Shown piece by piece: positions 11,961-23,967 of a stretch of 64,000 nt of DNA. The number at the start of each line of letters is the position of its first letter. The first letter of the stretch is position 1. The position numbers and the translations under genes were made by a program. Under the pieces are notes generated by a model. It searched no databases, was not told the DNA's origin, and saw only the letters and a list, made by a program, of their open reading frames with translations. This DNA is from Favolaschia claudopus (lineage: Eukaryota > Basidiomycota > Agaricomycetes > Agaricales > Mycenaceae): the NCBI GenBank assembly GCA_037176885.1, contig JAWWNJ010000042.1:248001-312000 (forward strand), read 5' to 3'.

Positions 11961-14594
11961 TCAGGGGACCATATTCATATCTGGATCGTCCCCTCCGTCG
12001 GCGTCCGGGTCGACGGCATCGAGAATGACATCCTCAAGTGTCGGAACGGGGCGTGGTTCAGACTCTGAGTCGGTCGTGCCGATAACATCATGAGAAAAGT
12101 CCTCCGTGAATTGTCCTGGTTCAGATGCTGTTTCTGGCTCAGCAAGCACCCGCTGACCAAAAACCTCAGATATTCGCAGAATGCGGAGGGATACAGAGGG
12201 TCCCTGCTCAATTGGACTGGGGGAAACCTCGTATCGAGCATAAGTACCATGAAAAGGATCCGACTCAGCGCCAGCTAGTTCAACAGCAAGGGTATTGGAA
12301 AGAACCGGGTCGCCTTGCAATTGCACGGGCTCGGCATCGACTTGCTGTTGTTCCAGTGCAGTTGTCATTTCAACGTCGTGCACGGAAGCATCTGCGACTG
12401 CTTGTGAATCAGGCGCTTCAACGCTCTGCTCTGGTTCTTCTACCTCCTGCGCCGAATCGCGTCGCGCAATCCTAGGCTCGTCTCGCAAACGCAAGTCCTT
12501 CGGCTGGGGAAGACCTTTCTGAGGTGTGACGACGAGCGTGCTCAGACCTGCGATTGGAATGAGCGACATCACAGCGGCCGAAGGCGCAACAGCAGGCAAT
12601 TTGCTTCGGTCCTTGCGGGGACGCCCGCGTTTGCGTTTGACAGGCTGGACAGTAGACTCGTCCACAGGTATCGCCGACATGTCAGTCGCCATCTCTTTTT
12701 CTTTCTGTTTCTCCCTCTTCTTGCCTTTGCCCTTGGAACCGCTACCCACCGCGCTTGGCCCCTGGTCAAAATCTGAAAGTGCAGTAATGCGATCCTCAGA
12801 CGGCGACCGCGTCGGCGCACCGACACAGGACATTGACACACGCCTCCGTTTCGCTGGCGGTGGGGATGCTTCTGGCCCATGACTATGGTCCCGCTTCGCA
12901 GCGAGCCGTCCTCGACGTCTGGTCATCATGCCTGTACCGCCGCTCGTACTCACGCCGGACGGTTCAGCCCCAATGCCATCCTGCGGAGCAACAAAGAAAG
13001 AACCCAGCCGCGCCGTCTTCCCCTTCCCCTTCACATCAGTCTGCGCGCCGACATACTCAACATCGGCATCCGCGTTAGATCTGCTCCTATTCCTATTCCT
13101 CTGCGAAGTCGTAGCACCCCCTCCCAACGCGTACTCAGGCGCAGGCCGCTCCCGATAATACCCCGCGCCACCTCCAGAGCGCTTGCGCCTTTCCCGCTCG
13201 TTCTCGCCGTCGACACGCTCTCGTTCACGCTCGCGATTCATGCGCTCGTGCTCTGCGCTAATGACGCCAGCAACCACCCCGGCGCGATTCCGGCCAAGGC
13301 GGCGGGCCGCGAGGAGGAGGTGTTCTGCGCGCGCGTCGGATATTGAGAGTTGGGGTGGGGCTACGGCGCAGTGGGTCAGACTCCTTGTGCTCGAGCGTGC
13401 GGGTCTCTTGGATGCGGAGGCCGCTATGGTGCGTATTGTGCGCGCAGAGGGAGGCGGCGCCGGGAGGGCCGATGCGGAAAAGGCGTCATCATTCGAAGTT
13501 TTCGCCGCGCTTTCGTTATTGGCATGGAAAGCTTTTCTCAATTGCGCCGCGAACTTCTTCTTGCGAGTTATGGCGTCGTGGACGTTTTGGAGGGAGGGGT
13601 ATGGAAGGGAGGCGAAGTAAGAGGATGCTTGGGCTAATGAATGTAGGGATGGCGGTCGGAAGTTGGGTTGTGACGGTTCGGTAAAGTTATGATCTACGGT
13701 CGCGGTATTATCTGTGGATGAATGGGCTAGGAGTGTGTCAGTTGAAGGCAAAGGCGAGACGTTTTCTGTCAAATTGTGGATTTCTTGTTCACGTGGGGAA
13801 TCAAGAGTGAGATTGTCTGCGGTTACTGGTACGGCTCGAGGAACAAAAGGTTGCATAAGGATATGCGGTTTGAGTTTGCAAAGGTCAGCTTCGAGGGCAT
13901 TGATACGTCCTTGTGATTTATGCAGCTGAATGAGGCGATAAATTGGACCTGCAACCAAAACCGCGGGGACACACCTTTTCTCTGAGCGCATTGTTATCGA
14001 ATTCCAAATTGCTACACATTCGCTCCAATTCCTGCAGAATAACGAAACTTCAACCTACACAGCGCAAAACAATCGTGAATTGTTCTTACAGAGTCATGCG
14101 GACCATTCAGTTCACGATCTCTGCGCCAGAGCAAAACTTCTGCCGTGCGCTCCCAGGTCACTTTTTCGCTCTCCCACCTAAATCTCTCTTCCTCTACTCG
14201 TTCCCTCAGGTATTCCCGTTGTTCGACGAGATCCGAAATCGTTGCGGCCTGTCGCATGAGTTGAGAACGATCTAAGGAGGGCAGTTTGGGATTTGTGAGA
14301 TGTAAAACCTGCAGAACAAGTCAGGAAATGTTCGCAGCAGGCAAAAGTTCACGACATCGACAAAACCGAAATAGCAAATACCATCTCTAATAATTCACGC
14401 TCCCGGTGGGTTGACTGGGTGAGGTCCGCCGTACTTATACCCATTCGAAGAGCCGTAGCTCTCATCTGGGCGACGTCCTGCTCCTGCAATACTTCCTCAG
14501 CAGGGGAGGCATGTCTTGGCTCGTGTGGCGGAGGCATAGAGTGCAGAATATCAGAAAGCAAGAAAGAGGGCGGAGGCGTAGAATCATGAGCCAT
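11961..14594 (-). CDS. AT-hook, coiled-coil protein of unknown function
   Basis: Four exons (14594-14382, 14308-14090, 14031-13975, 13925-11961) give about 817 residues. The start MAHDSTPPPSFLLSD is the first ATG. The N-terminal third is charged and helical (LVEQREYLRERVEEERFRWE, ELERMCSNLEFDNNALREK) and reads as coiled coil. The rest is low-complexity, Ser/Arg/Glu-rich and probably disordered. A GRPRK AT-hook core (VKRKRGRPRKDRSK) and several basic runs (PPAKRRRVS, KGKGKKREKQKEK) suggest a nuclear, DNA-binding protein. I do not recognise the family. It is tail to tail with eS30. Confidence 0.75.
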
Positions 14595-14917
14595 AGTTCA
14601 AGCAAGATTGACAAAAGAATTCAGTAGATTGGATAGATACAGAGACTGTGAATTGATATTTGATTGAGATTGTGGGCGTTTCCAGCGAACGGTCCACAAC
14701 TGAATCTTACTTGGGTAGATGTAGCAGAAACCTCAGCGCCGACACAGGGAGCAGCTCACATTCGAATGAAGCAGGATACAGCGTGGTGAGGGTTGAAGCT
14801 AGGTTCAACACTAAATGATCTCGGCAATTCCCGATCTCTCTTTCTGCTGACTTCCACCAGGGTTGAAGTATAGGCTTACTGACTGGAAGTCAACGACTCA
14901 ACGCGCTTTTGCCGCCG

Positions 14918-15814
14918 ATGTATACCTTCAATAACCTCCCAAATGAATTGCTTCTCCAGATTTTTCCTCATTTCCCACTCAAGTCACTGATTGCAGCGCT
15001 CGGCGTCCGCTCGCTCTGGCGCCATCTTGTTCCTCTTGCCGAAATTAACCCAGCGCGTCGTGGGCTACTAGAACTATTTTTGAAGATAATCGTGTCCCCA
15101 ATTTTCCGCCAAACGCGTCCCTGGTTGCTGGAACGGCTGCGCCCGTTTGACAGAGAGGCTTACATTGATTCTTTGCTGGAGCAACACAATTATCTACCGG
15201 AGGACTTTCGCATTTGGATCCTTGAATGGCCGGCCAAAGCCGTAATTGCGGGCTGCTGGCCGGGCCTCCCCACAACATACTACGGCCTCGACAGCGAAAA
15301 CAAGTTGATGCCTCGCCGTGATCGACTTTTCAGAGGCTGCAATTGGTTGGGGCGCCAGCCTCCCATCCTACACGCAGTCAAATTCTCCTACATCCAGAAC
15401 CCCAAGGAAGCGAACCCGCAAGATGTCCCTGCCCTGTTGGTTTGGGAGGAGTATCTTATGACCTGGCTTGTCCTGGGTCCGAAATCTCTCTGCTCGCATG
15501 GTGTATACACCGTTGGAGACGATGAATATTACGGTGACTTTGAAGATAGATCTGGTCAAGAGGGACTTGACGAGGACACGGAGCCGTGGTTCAAACCTGA
15601 CGGGGACTATATGGATGCAGAGGAGGGCTGTACGGTGTACAGTAGCTGGACTTATTGGTTGTTGAAGAGGTTCCACCACCTGGAATCGATGGAAAGAGGT
15701 TATGATAGAATGATGGGATATCCGGAGCCGTCAGAGTCGCGGCCATGGGGCGACAATGATGAGGGGTTTCACAGTCAGCTGCGGGTAGACCGAGTGTGGA
15801 AGCCGAAGAGTTAG
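14918..15814 (+). CDS. F-box protein
   Basis: A single exon of 298 residues. The start is the ATG at 14918 (MYTFNNLPNELLLQIFPHF). An F-box lies at about residues 5-45 (NLPNELLLQIF...LRSLWRHLV pattern), which normally binds Skp1 in SCF ubiquitin ligases. The rest has no domain I can name; it is acidic around residues 205-235 and ends RVDRVWKPKS. Its last ~60 codons (from 15630) fall inside a segmental duplication and reappear as a fragment at 39674-39858 on the opposite strand, so this is the complete parent copy. The substrate is unknown. Confidence 0.8.
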   Translation: MYTFNNLPNELLLQIFPHFPLKSLIAALGVRSLWRHLVPLAEINPARRGLLELFLKIIVSPIFRQTRPWLLERLRPFDREAYIDSLLEQHNYLPEDFRIWILEWPAKAVIAGCWPGLPTTYYGLDSENKLMPRRDRLFRGCNWLGRQPPILHAVKFSYIQNPKEANPQDVPALLVWEEYLMTWLVLGPKSLCSHGVYTVGDDEYYGDFEDRSGQEGLDEDTEPWFKPDGDYMDAEEGCTVYSSWTYWLLKRFHHLESMERGYDRMMGYPEPSESRPWGDNDEGFHSQLRVDRVWKPKS

Positions 15815-15993
15815 GATGGTCATTGTCTGTGTCTGCTGTGTACGTTGTTCTCGAACACTAAAATATCATGGCGATTGACAGGACTGTACCAGAAGCAAGC
15901 AACGATGAAATTTGGGACGTAGATTAGGCGGAATCTAAAATAGCAGACAAAATTTATGACTAAGCATTGCGAAGGATACGTGCAGTTTGTTCC

Positions 15994-18900
15994 TCAGTTC
16001 GTCAACTTGAACTGCTCGCACAATGCCATTCCTTGGAACTCTTCCCCATTTCCACCGGACGGCGAGGCAATCCTAGCGCTCACGTTTGCAATGAACCGCC
16101 CATATACAGGGCTATCACCCAACTCCACCAAGTTTCCAAGGATATGGACATCAGCCTCCATTCTTCCCTTCTCCAACCCAAGATCCAGAGAAATGTGATA
16201 TCCGGCGGGGTTGGGAATGCTCACCACGGGTGGGTACATGCTGCCATTGCCCGGGCCTGTGGGACGGACAGAGATACTATCCGCGGCGCAGGTCGCCGTG
16301 ACAATCTTTCCGTCCTGGGCGAGGTACGCCGAGACGAACTCTTTTCCAGTGAGGTCGAGAAAGTCGAACCAAACTAGAGAGTAAGGCCCGACGTGTGCAT
16401 GTCCCCAGTACCAAGACGCGACATGAGCGAAGAAAGGCTCATCGCTCCAGTTCTGCGAAAGGCGTTAGTGGACACATCGAGGGCTAAACGTGGTTTTGAC
16501 GCACCTTGTCGTGGTATCCGATTCCCTCGAAGGCAAGGCTCGTCCCGTTAATCACAAGATTGACAGAAGCTTTGGAGTCCGGGATGGCGTTAGACCATCC
16601 GATGTGAGGGGCCACCTCGAGAGTTTCTCCAGCTTGCACCGAGCCACACGGAAGATGGGCGGGAGCAGCCTTGATTACGGTTTGCCGGAAGGACTCGGAT
16701 GGATTTTCTTCATTGTCCATAGATTGGCATCGTGGGACCATCAATCAGTGGCACTGCCCGCCGTCCGCCCATTGTCTCCCGCCATTTGCTGGTCGCTCCC
16801 GCTCTCACTGCCGCCCCGTATGGGCCCATCCGCTGTCATCGCTGCTGCCGACGACCGCTGCCACCCACTTCCCGCCACTTTTCGCCCCTACCAGATGCTC
16901 CCGGCTCAATATCACTCGCACTTGACTCCCACGACTACTTACGACGTCCTGCTATTAGGCACTAACAACACCGGTTGCCCGCTTCAGCGAGCTCAGTGCT
17001 ACTGTCGATATGATCCTCGCTCTTTGCCACCTCATGATATTGCTCTTTTTTCGTCTTCCTTGCCTGTATACCAAAAACTTCGCCACTTGTCCAACGCTTG
17101 TCATTGCTCATGGCGATTTATTCCGTCTCTTCCGCGCCCATCGACATAGCTCTAAGGTTCAGTATGGCTACTACCACCGCTATTATCTCGATCATTGTAT
17201 CCGCCGTCCCCATCTCTGTATCTCTTCACCATTGCCACCTCTAATTCTCCTTATTATTGCTGCGACTGCATCTGCGGTCTTCTCTTCTTAGTACTTCTTT
17301 GCTTTGTATGATATCAGTTTGAATCGCTTGCGCAATCTGGCTCATACTGTGCTCTGCTGCCTTCATCGTTGCTTCTGGGGTACGTCCCGCCGCCGAACTT
17401 GATCATCAGCTTCACATCTGTGCCTTCGACTTCATCAAATACATCTGTATTTTCGATCCCGAGCCTCTCTGACTCTTCAATGCGCATTCTTCTCAAGATC
17501 ACCACAATGCTTGTCTTGTGAAGCGTGGAATGTATATGACCGGAAATTTATACCATGAGCACAAGCTTCATTCTCCAGAGGATAAGGTCATACCCACTTG
17601 TTGTCCAGATCATTGAGTTATATGCGAGCCTCGTATTTGACTCGTTCCCGACTGCAAAATGTGCAAGGTGTACGGGTTTTGATGTGTTGCATTACACATC
17701 TTGTACTGGGTTAACACGTCGATCTATCGGCAAATCGTGCTTTTTCGTGTGAATTGATTTTACATTGACTTTTCCATCTCTCGATTCAACCACTCAACTC
17801 GATCCCGGTTAGTTCAATCGTCTCTTTATCTTAATGGTGAGCCAGAGATCGACGTTGCCTTACAGAACTGATGTTGATGAAAGAGGACATTAGATTTGCT
17901 ACATACAGAGTACATCAGAACTCGCTACTGAGCCTGACGGCGACATGTACATGCAACTGAAGACGAGGCTGAGTCTTGAGATTAGTCCCAGCGCATATCT
18001 AGATAGTCATTTTCCTACCAGTTTCCGACTTTAGGAGAACGGTGAGAATAGCAATGAGGGAATTGAGGCAATAGAATTCGAAGTAAAACCAACGAGGACT
18101 ACAGTCTGAGGCGACACATCGGGGGATGAAGCGTTCATGAGAGCTGGTGTTTTCGACCAGAATCATCGTTGACAAATTTCCAGAGGTTCATGAAGAATAT
18201 TTGACCTCCGCATCACCACCCAACAGTTCCAGAAACAGCGAAGCGTTTCGACTGCGGCTAAAGCAGCGGTATGTTTGTGTATTTAGCTTGGACATTGTCT
18301 ATAGCCAGCCTTGGAGAGGGCGGGCGGCAATACAGTGACCACCCGGAGGCGGAAAAAAGGATGGCAAGTGGCGTCGGCGTCGGCGGTAGCGGCAGACGGC
18401 GGGAGGCGGCCCTCATGGTGGCGGAAGGACAATGGGCAAACAGGTGGCAGTGCCGTCAATTGATGCTCTCACGATGCCACTTGTGGACAATGAAAAAATT
18501 CCATCCGAGTCCTTCCCGCAAACCGTACTTGATGCCGAGTTCAATCAAGTACGGGCAAAATACACACGAAGTTGACTTAGGCGACATACCGGTTGGAAAG
18601 TAATGGACCCCTTGACACCAGCAATTGGAGAATCGATTGTGACGGTGTATCCCGAGGATTGCCCAGACCACTTGATTCCCGTACCGTCCCACTCCCCACT
18701 CGAATAATCGTCCTCCGCGATGATGGTCGCAGAGTCGGCCAACAACTGAGTGCTGACAAGCGTACCGTTCGGGAAAGTGACGACTATCTGTGCTGGCAGG
18801 GCGCCATCGAAGGGATCTAAAAATGGGAATGCGTCGTGCGACGTTGTATAGAGGATAACAACGGCGGTAGCAAGGTTGTCGGGGTCTGCTGAAACGACAT

Positions 18901-19090
18901 CGAAGTACCACCAGTCGAAGACTGAGCCATTAACAGTCGATAGCTTGGGAGCGTCGAGTTGTGAGGAATACTCGAACTGGGCGATGCTGGCGCCGTTTTG
19001 AATTGTAGAAGGAACGTGGAAGACCTGACGGCCTTGAGAAAATGAAGCAGTCGCGAGTAAAATCGTCGAGAGGAGACTGAGGAAAGCCAT
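15994..19090 (-). CDS. Secreted CrtC/Diels-Alderase-like protein, copy 1 (transposon in intron 1)
   Basis: Three exons (19090-18590, 16669-16505, 16452-15994) give a 374-residue protein. An N-terminal signal peptide is clear (MAFLSLLSTILLATASFSQG). The two-lobed lipocalin-like fold of the hydroxyneurosporene synthase (CrtC)/fungal Diels-Alderase group is indicated by FDWWYFDVVSAD, GYHDKNWSDEPFF and VASWYWGHAHVGPYSLVW. Substrate and reaction are unknown. Intron 1 (16670-18589) is 1,920 nt because a transposon sits in it. The target duplication ATCAAG recreates the acceptor AG, so the coding sequence stays complete and in frame. A TATA-like run lies about 40 bp upstream of the ATG. Compared with copy 2 it keeps 16 extra residues in exon 3 (region GPGNGSMYPPVVSIPNP). 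Confidence 0.8.
16676..16785 (+). repeat. Terminal inverted repeat, left
   Basis: Left end of the transposon. The outer 44 bp match the right end reversed with three mismatches. The similarity then falls but shared words such as GGCATCGTG, CATCAAT and GCCCATTGTC continue in order. Confidence 0.85.
18418..18527 (-). repeat. Terminal inverted repeat, right
   Basis: Right end of the transposon, read on the minus strand from 18527. It pairs with the left repeat and is followed outward by the target duplication CTTGAT at 18528-18533. Confidence 0.85.
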
Positions 19091-20833
19091 TCGTGTTATT
19101 GGTGTTTTTGATACCAAGTAAACCTGGTATATATACGACCAGGAGTCGCAGCTGCGTAATGGTTCGACGGGCCGTGCTCTTCAGCGTTTGTCATTCTTGC
19201 TCTGCGATGAAGCCGGCTAGCCAGCGTAAGTCTCGCCAAGCCGGGAATATCGAACCATCGCAAAATCGACGGAGGACATGCTGAATTGCATAATTGAGAA
19301 GGTGGAAACGCAGAAAGTGAAGCCCCCAGGTCCAAGTCGCTGAACTATCGTCGAGGATGAGGGCAGAAAGAATATTTATTGCGAAATCTCCTCCAGGATT
19401 CCGGGCGAATTACCGATTAGTACAACAGCAATTTCTTGAGGAGATGCCGAAAAATGATATGTTTGCAATATTCATTCGAAGACGCGCGGGAACAGTTTCA
19501 GGGACACCTCATCCCTTCTTCTCCCGATTAAGGTTCGTGGATGTTCTGGGGTTTGGACTCCGGGGTCAGACTTACATAGCTGGGGATCCGAAGTACACTT
19601 GTAGATGCGTTGGGGTTGGGGATTGAAGCTAGTATGACTGCCGTGCCCAGGAATTCATTCATTGAAGAGCAATGTTGCCTGCTTTCTCTCCGACCGACCA
19701 GGCACCATCCGCCGGAACAGCCGACGTTTGCGTCAGCAACAACCTGTGTTAGCGCGCCGTTGGCCGGAAGGACGGAAGACGGATATTGGTAGATATTGCT
19801 AATCCACAAAGGACAAACCGGAGATGTAGGGAACCAGGGGCGAACTTGTGAAAAAAAAGATTTATAAGATATACCGTTGATACTTACAGTCTGCAGCTAT
19901 GGACTATCTTTCTTCATTCTAAACTTGCTACGCACTACAGGTAAGTTGATTGGCACACCCTACGGGATGGACTGAACGCACGTTAATGGGCTAGTCACGC
20001 AAGCCTCCACCCTCGAAGTTGGTCAAGTCATGATCAAGTTCACAGTCAAACGTACAAATCCATTTGTTGACGGAGCCCCTTTCCCTTGTAGTGTTCTTGT
20101 CACCGTAAATCTGAGGTGGATTCGGATTCGCCGACAGCCCGCTCGCGACTCGGATGTCATGACGGAATATGCAGGAAAGTTCCTATTCGGCCAGTCAGGC
20201 AGCGACCCACAGCCTGCAAATTAACGGGACACGAGATTGGAAATTGGAAGAGGGACCAAATGAGAGCTGCGCAATCATGAAAGCTGATGTTTTTCGTGGG
20301 TAGTCAGTGATTTTTGGCAAACGTTGAAGTTTCTCGGTACTACAGCGTGCAATAACAGCTGCAGATTGCCGTGGGTTCCTCAAACGCACCAGTTAGCTAA
20401 TAGCGGATTTTCATGGCCTAAGTAATAGGTTCACGAATCGCAGTCCTGAGTTGTGCTGGAGAGCCGACTCGCGCGATTCTTCGTCGACATGAGCGAGTCA
20501 TAAGTGAGCGACAAGATTCGATAGGGACAGGATTTTGGTTGCAAAACGATGGCAGAACGCTTGAGCGATTGAGTGAGATTCTGAGAGGAAAAAGCAGACC
20601 GGGAAATGCCGAATATTAATATTGGCATCCTTTTGTGGTGCAACCCAATACTACGCAACACACTGGAAGAATATTATGATTCGTCTAAGAACACCGAGTT
20701 TACATGATAGAATATCGAGTCAGAGAATCCCTCAAACAGAAACCAAATACTGTGCTTTCTACATTTTCCCCATCTTAGCGCACAATTCCATCCCGACAAT
20801 CCTGATTCCAAACTTGTTCCAAACCGAACAGCC
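19091..20833. other. Non-coding stretch, mostly duplicated upstream DNA
   Basis: No convincing gene is seen. A TATA-like TATATATA run near 19124-19133 fits the promoter of the minus-strand CrtC-like gene. Most of the stretch to 20617 is shared with 36838-38300, which supports an old common upstream region rather than coding sequence. Confidence 0.6.
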
Positions 20834-22350
20834 TCAATCCTCAGACGCACGCCCGAAACTCAAACTCGACCGCCGCATCGCAGGCAATCTCAGAATTTCA
20901 GCTGGTAGCTGCGAATGTCTCCGCGAGGTTTGCGGCAGGAAGGACTGGTCGGTATCATTAATATTGCGGGAGCGAGGCATGAAGTGGTTCGACAGAGACG
21001 GCGCAAACGCAGACACGGAACGGGTGTATTGCCATGGGCGGGTGACGCTTTCGCTCGGGTTGGCCATGGCGAGGTGTTCAAGCCTGAATGCTGGCAGAGG
21101 AGATATGGCGGGAGGCGTGTTAGAATCGAATTCCCCGCGAGGGGCGGGGAAACTGTGCGCACGAAATGGAGCAGGGATCCGCAAGTGAGAGTCCGATTCG
21201 AGGCTGAAACTCTGCTGCGGTGCTTGAAATTGCGTCCTATTCGTGTCAGGTACCTCTTCCTCTTGACTGTCCGTGTTATCCAAATTGCGATATGAGCTCG
21301 GGTGTGGCCGGATATCCAAGATCGATTTCACAGGCCGTTTCTTGCTCTGGCCGGTTTTCTTCCACTGCGTGATGCGAAGTGTGTTTTGTGCGAGTTTGGC
21401 AACTGTCTCGGCAGCTGTAGTCAGGCTGGAACGAGTCCTAGAGGTTGTGGGACCAGAAACAGCAGAGAAAAACGCCAGGGCACGAGTTGCTTTTTGCAGG
21501 GTTTGTAGTGAGTTTGAGAGGTAGCCAGAAGCAGACTTCGGTGGGGTTCCGATATTTTTCGAAGTCGAAGAGTGATTGTCCCCAGTTTGAGTCTGTGCTT
21601 TGATCTGCGCGAGGAGTTCGAGAGCAGGTGCATAGGTATAGTCTGGTGGTTGATTGGGCATGCAATTACCTTCTTGCTGGACGGAGCTAATGTTGGGCCC
21701 GTTTCAGGAATAGTGTTATGCGAGCAAAACTCAGCATATTACCTGTGACTTTCATCGTACGCGCTCATCGCAACGTTTATCAGCGGTCCGAATGTCTCTT
21801 TGAACCAAGCCAGCACTTGATCATAATCGTCGGTGGAAACATGGAGGGCGGCAACGAAGAGGAGGAACGCGTCGGAAGCGGGGCGAGTGGCGGGGCCGCG
21901 CCAATGCAATTTCTTGTCGTAGTCAGATTCATTGGAGTTGGAACAATTTATCAGAGCACTGTAGACGGCAGGTATGAGTATCGCGTCTCGTATTGTCTAC
22001 ACGCAATTCGGTATTGAGCGACGAAACCAGATAAGAGATTCAGGAACCCCACATACCGCAATGAATCCGCTTGGTCTTGAACACGCTCCCGCTCCTCCAA
22101 GATCAGAGCTAAACGCCAAAGACAGAAAGCAGGTCCGTAGCACATGTTCACCTGCGAGAGCCAATTGTGCACAGATATCATCTGGCGCGTCTTGAAAGAT
22201 GGAGAGGGAAGTTGAAGATACATTGCGAAATGAGAAACTGAACGAATGATTGGCGGAATCGGCAGCTGCAGCAGAGGAGATGTAGGCGAGAGCGGCGTCG
22301 GTGATGACGATTTGAAGCGGCGAGGTCGTCGACGCCAGCAACAAGCTCAT
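20834..22350 (-). CDS. Conserved-looking fungal protein, not recognised
   Basis: The start MSLLLASTTSPLQIVITDAA is at 22350. Exons join through an intron just after SGFIA (GTATGTGG...TGTAG, about 22013-22070) to TIRDAILIPAVYSALINCSN, and through an intron after MSAYDES (GTAATATG...ATTAG, about 21684-21740) to the long last exon. A further 57-nt GT-AG segment after QLALAG is in frame without a stop, so it may be coding. The first half is hydrophobic and helical; the second half is Ser/Thr/Pro-rich and probably disordered, ending LSFGRASED. It is divergent from SEC11, with 219 bp between starts. No function is proposed. Confidence 0.65.
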
Positions 22351-22569
22351 GGTGGAGTCTGGACAAGGTGGTTCTTGAGGTGGTTCAACTGGTTGAGGAA
22401 GGGTGTCCGGAATTATCGGACCGATGCACGTGCCTTCCGACGTGTCCCCGCCAAATCCCCAAATTGTTCGTTAACCCCAACCTTGCTCTGAACCTCCATC
22501 TCGGTTCAGCCCACAACCTTCGTTCTTTTTGTTGGATACTCCTGTGCCTATCTATTGTCGAACCGCAAC

Positions 22570-23376
22570 ATGTTCACCGAAGAGCTCAAGGCATTTCGAA
22601 GACTTGGCTTCCGCCATGTATGCTCTGGTGTTTGCTCAGTTTTCAAGGCTAAATCTCGACGTGAACGCGCCAGGTTCTCCTACAAGCGCTCAACTTTGCC
22701 TCCGTCATTGCATCTGGCTTAATGATTTGGAAAGGTTTGGGCCTAATCACAAATTCGGAGTCTCCGATCGTGGTTGTTTTGAGGTACCTGAGTTCTCCTT
22801 GAATTCGTTGGGTCGCTAACATATTCTCTCAGCGGCTCTATGGAACCAGCGTTCTACCGCGGAGATTTGCTATTCCTCACAAACCCTGCTGCTGAACGGT
22901 ATCACAATGGCGACATCACAGTTTACAAAGTACCCGGCGCGGATATTCCCATCGTTCACAGAGTTCTAGAAACCCACGACGGCAAGAGCAGGTAGGTACA
23001 CACTGCTGTGTCCTCGGCATGTGCTCACTGCTATTCAGAGGATCGTCTCCCGTTGTCCAAAGACTACTGACCAAAGGTGACAATAACGAGGTCAACGACA
23101 TTGAACTCTACCGCGGCCTCGATTATCTAGAGCGAAAACACATTGTTGGCAAGGTCCGAGGGTGAGCTGTCAGCCATCATGGGTTTTGTCTGCGTTTTAA
23201 TCTGGCGCAGATTCCTGCCATATATTGGCTACGTGACGATTGCAATGGTCTGTCTTTCCAATCCACGATGCTGGCTGAAGCGCTCATCATTCATTGCTCT
23301 GTAGAACGACTTCCCTCAACTAAAATACGCGCTACTGGGTGGGTTGGGGCTGCTGGCTCTCGTCCAAAGGGAGTAG
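22570..23376 (+). CDS. SEC11: Signal peptidase complex catalytic subunit SEC11
   Basis: Six exons (22570-22617, 22674-22783, 22833-22991, 23039-23161, 23211-23247, 23305-23376) encode 182 residues, the usual SEC11 length. After a short cytosolic start ([16 protein letters not shown]) comes one membrane segment ([19 protein letters not shown]). The catalytic Ser motif [11 protein letters not shown] and the catalytic His motif IPIVHRVLE follow, with [10 protein letters not shown] in the conserved C-terminal region. The enzyme is in the ER membrane and removes signal peptides from secretory proteins. All intron joins keep frame, so the gene looks intact. Confidence 0.97.
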
Positions 23377-23861
23377 CCTAGAATTCCCGAAGAATGTAGT
23401 TTGTACACTTATAATCGCGTTTATTTCTTACGGGGATTAATCTAAACATATTCAATTCACCCAGATATGCATCAAGATTGACTTGCTAGCCGTCGACGCG
23501 TTACCGTGCGACTGCTTCGGTCTATCTGTATTTCCTCCCCTCAACAACTATGTCCTTATTGCTAGCTTGTCTCACTTTTGCTCGCCGAATGCCGAAAGTC
23601 GTTTGTGATATGGGTTTCAGCCAGACGTCATCATAAATCCCTCGAAACAAGGCCTACCAGTGGCCTACCGCGCACAATCAGTGCGCAATTGTTGACCTGC
23701 GTCTGACCTAATGGTCCAGTCTCACTCGTCAGCAAATTTCGACTGCTTTCCTGGCTAATCTTAACGCAAGACATTCGGCTCTGCTCACTTTCCGCTACAT
23801 TACCCGCAAGTCTCACTGATATCCTACGCTGAGATGTTTGAGTGTTCCGCCTTCCAATGCC

Positions 23862-23868
23862 TATAAAT
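23862..23868 (+). promoter_or_regulatory. TATA box for the secreted-protein gene
   Basis: TATAAAT lies about 105 bp upstream of the ATG at 23968. Its position suits a strongly expressed secreted-protein promoter. Confidence 0.5.
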
Positions 23869-23967
23869 TGTTCCCAACTTGCCCCAATTCACCCGTCATC
23901 TCACTTCGCAATCTGCCACACCTCAGCTTTCTAAACCTATCATCTCTCTAACCGCCTTGCATTCTCA

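Larger units (their letters stand above)
16676..18527. mobile_element. Non-autonomous DNA transposon with ~110-bp terminal inverted repeats
   Basis: Both ends start TACGGTTTGC(C/G)GGAAGGAC when read inward. Over the outer 44 bp they differ at only three positions, and similarity continues more weakly to about 110 bp. A 6-bp direct repeat CTTGAT (plus strand) flanks the element at 16670-16675 and 18528-18533. The empty site in the paralogous copy (38861-38866, ATCAAG on the gene strand) has it once. The inside has no long open frame or recognisable transposase, so this looks like a deletion derivative. The 6-bp duplication and TACGG ends do not let me assign a superfamily. Confidence 0.88.
15630..20617. 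repeat. Inverted segmental duplication, copy A (contains a later transposon)
   Basis: The minus strand here matches 36838-39858 on the plus strand over the F-box 3' end, the CrtC-like gene, its TATA region and about 1.5 kb of non-coding upstream DNA. One breakpoint is within the F-box gene near 15630. The other is near 20617, at the shared sequence ATTCGGCATTTCCCGG. After removing the 1,852-bp transposon and one 6-bp duplication, the remaining ~3.1 kb is close to the ~3.0 kb of copy B. Coding parts are highly similar; flanks are more diverged. Confidence 0.88.

Noticed and set aside
17314..17752. Short open frames inside the transposon
   Set aside because: 60-65 codons, no transposase motif, no partner exons; not called as genes.
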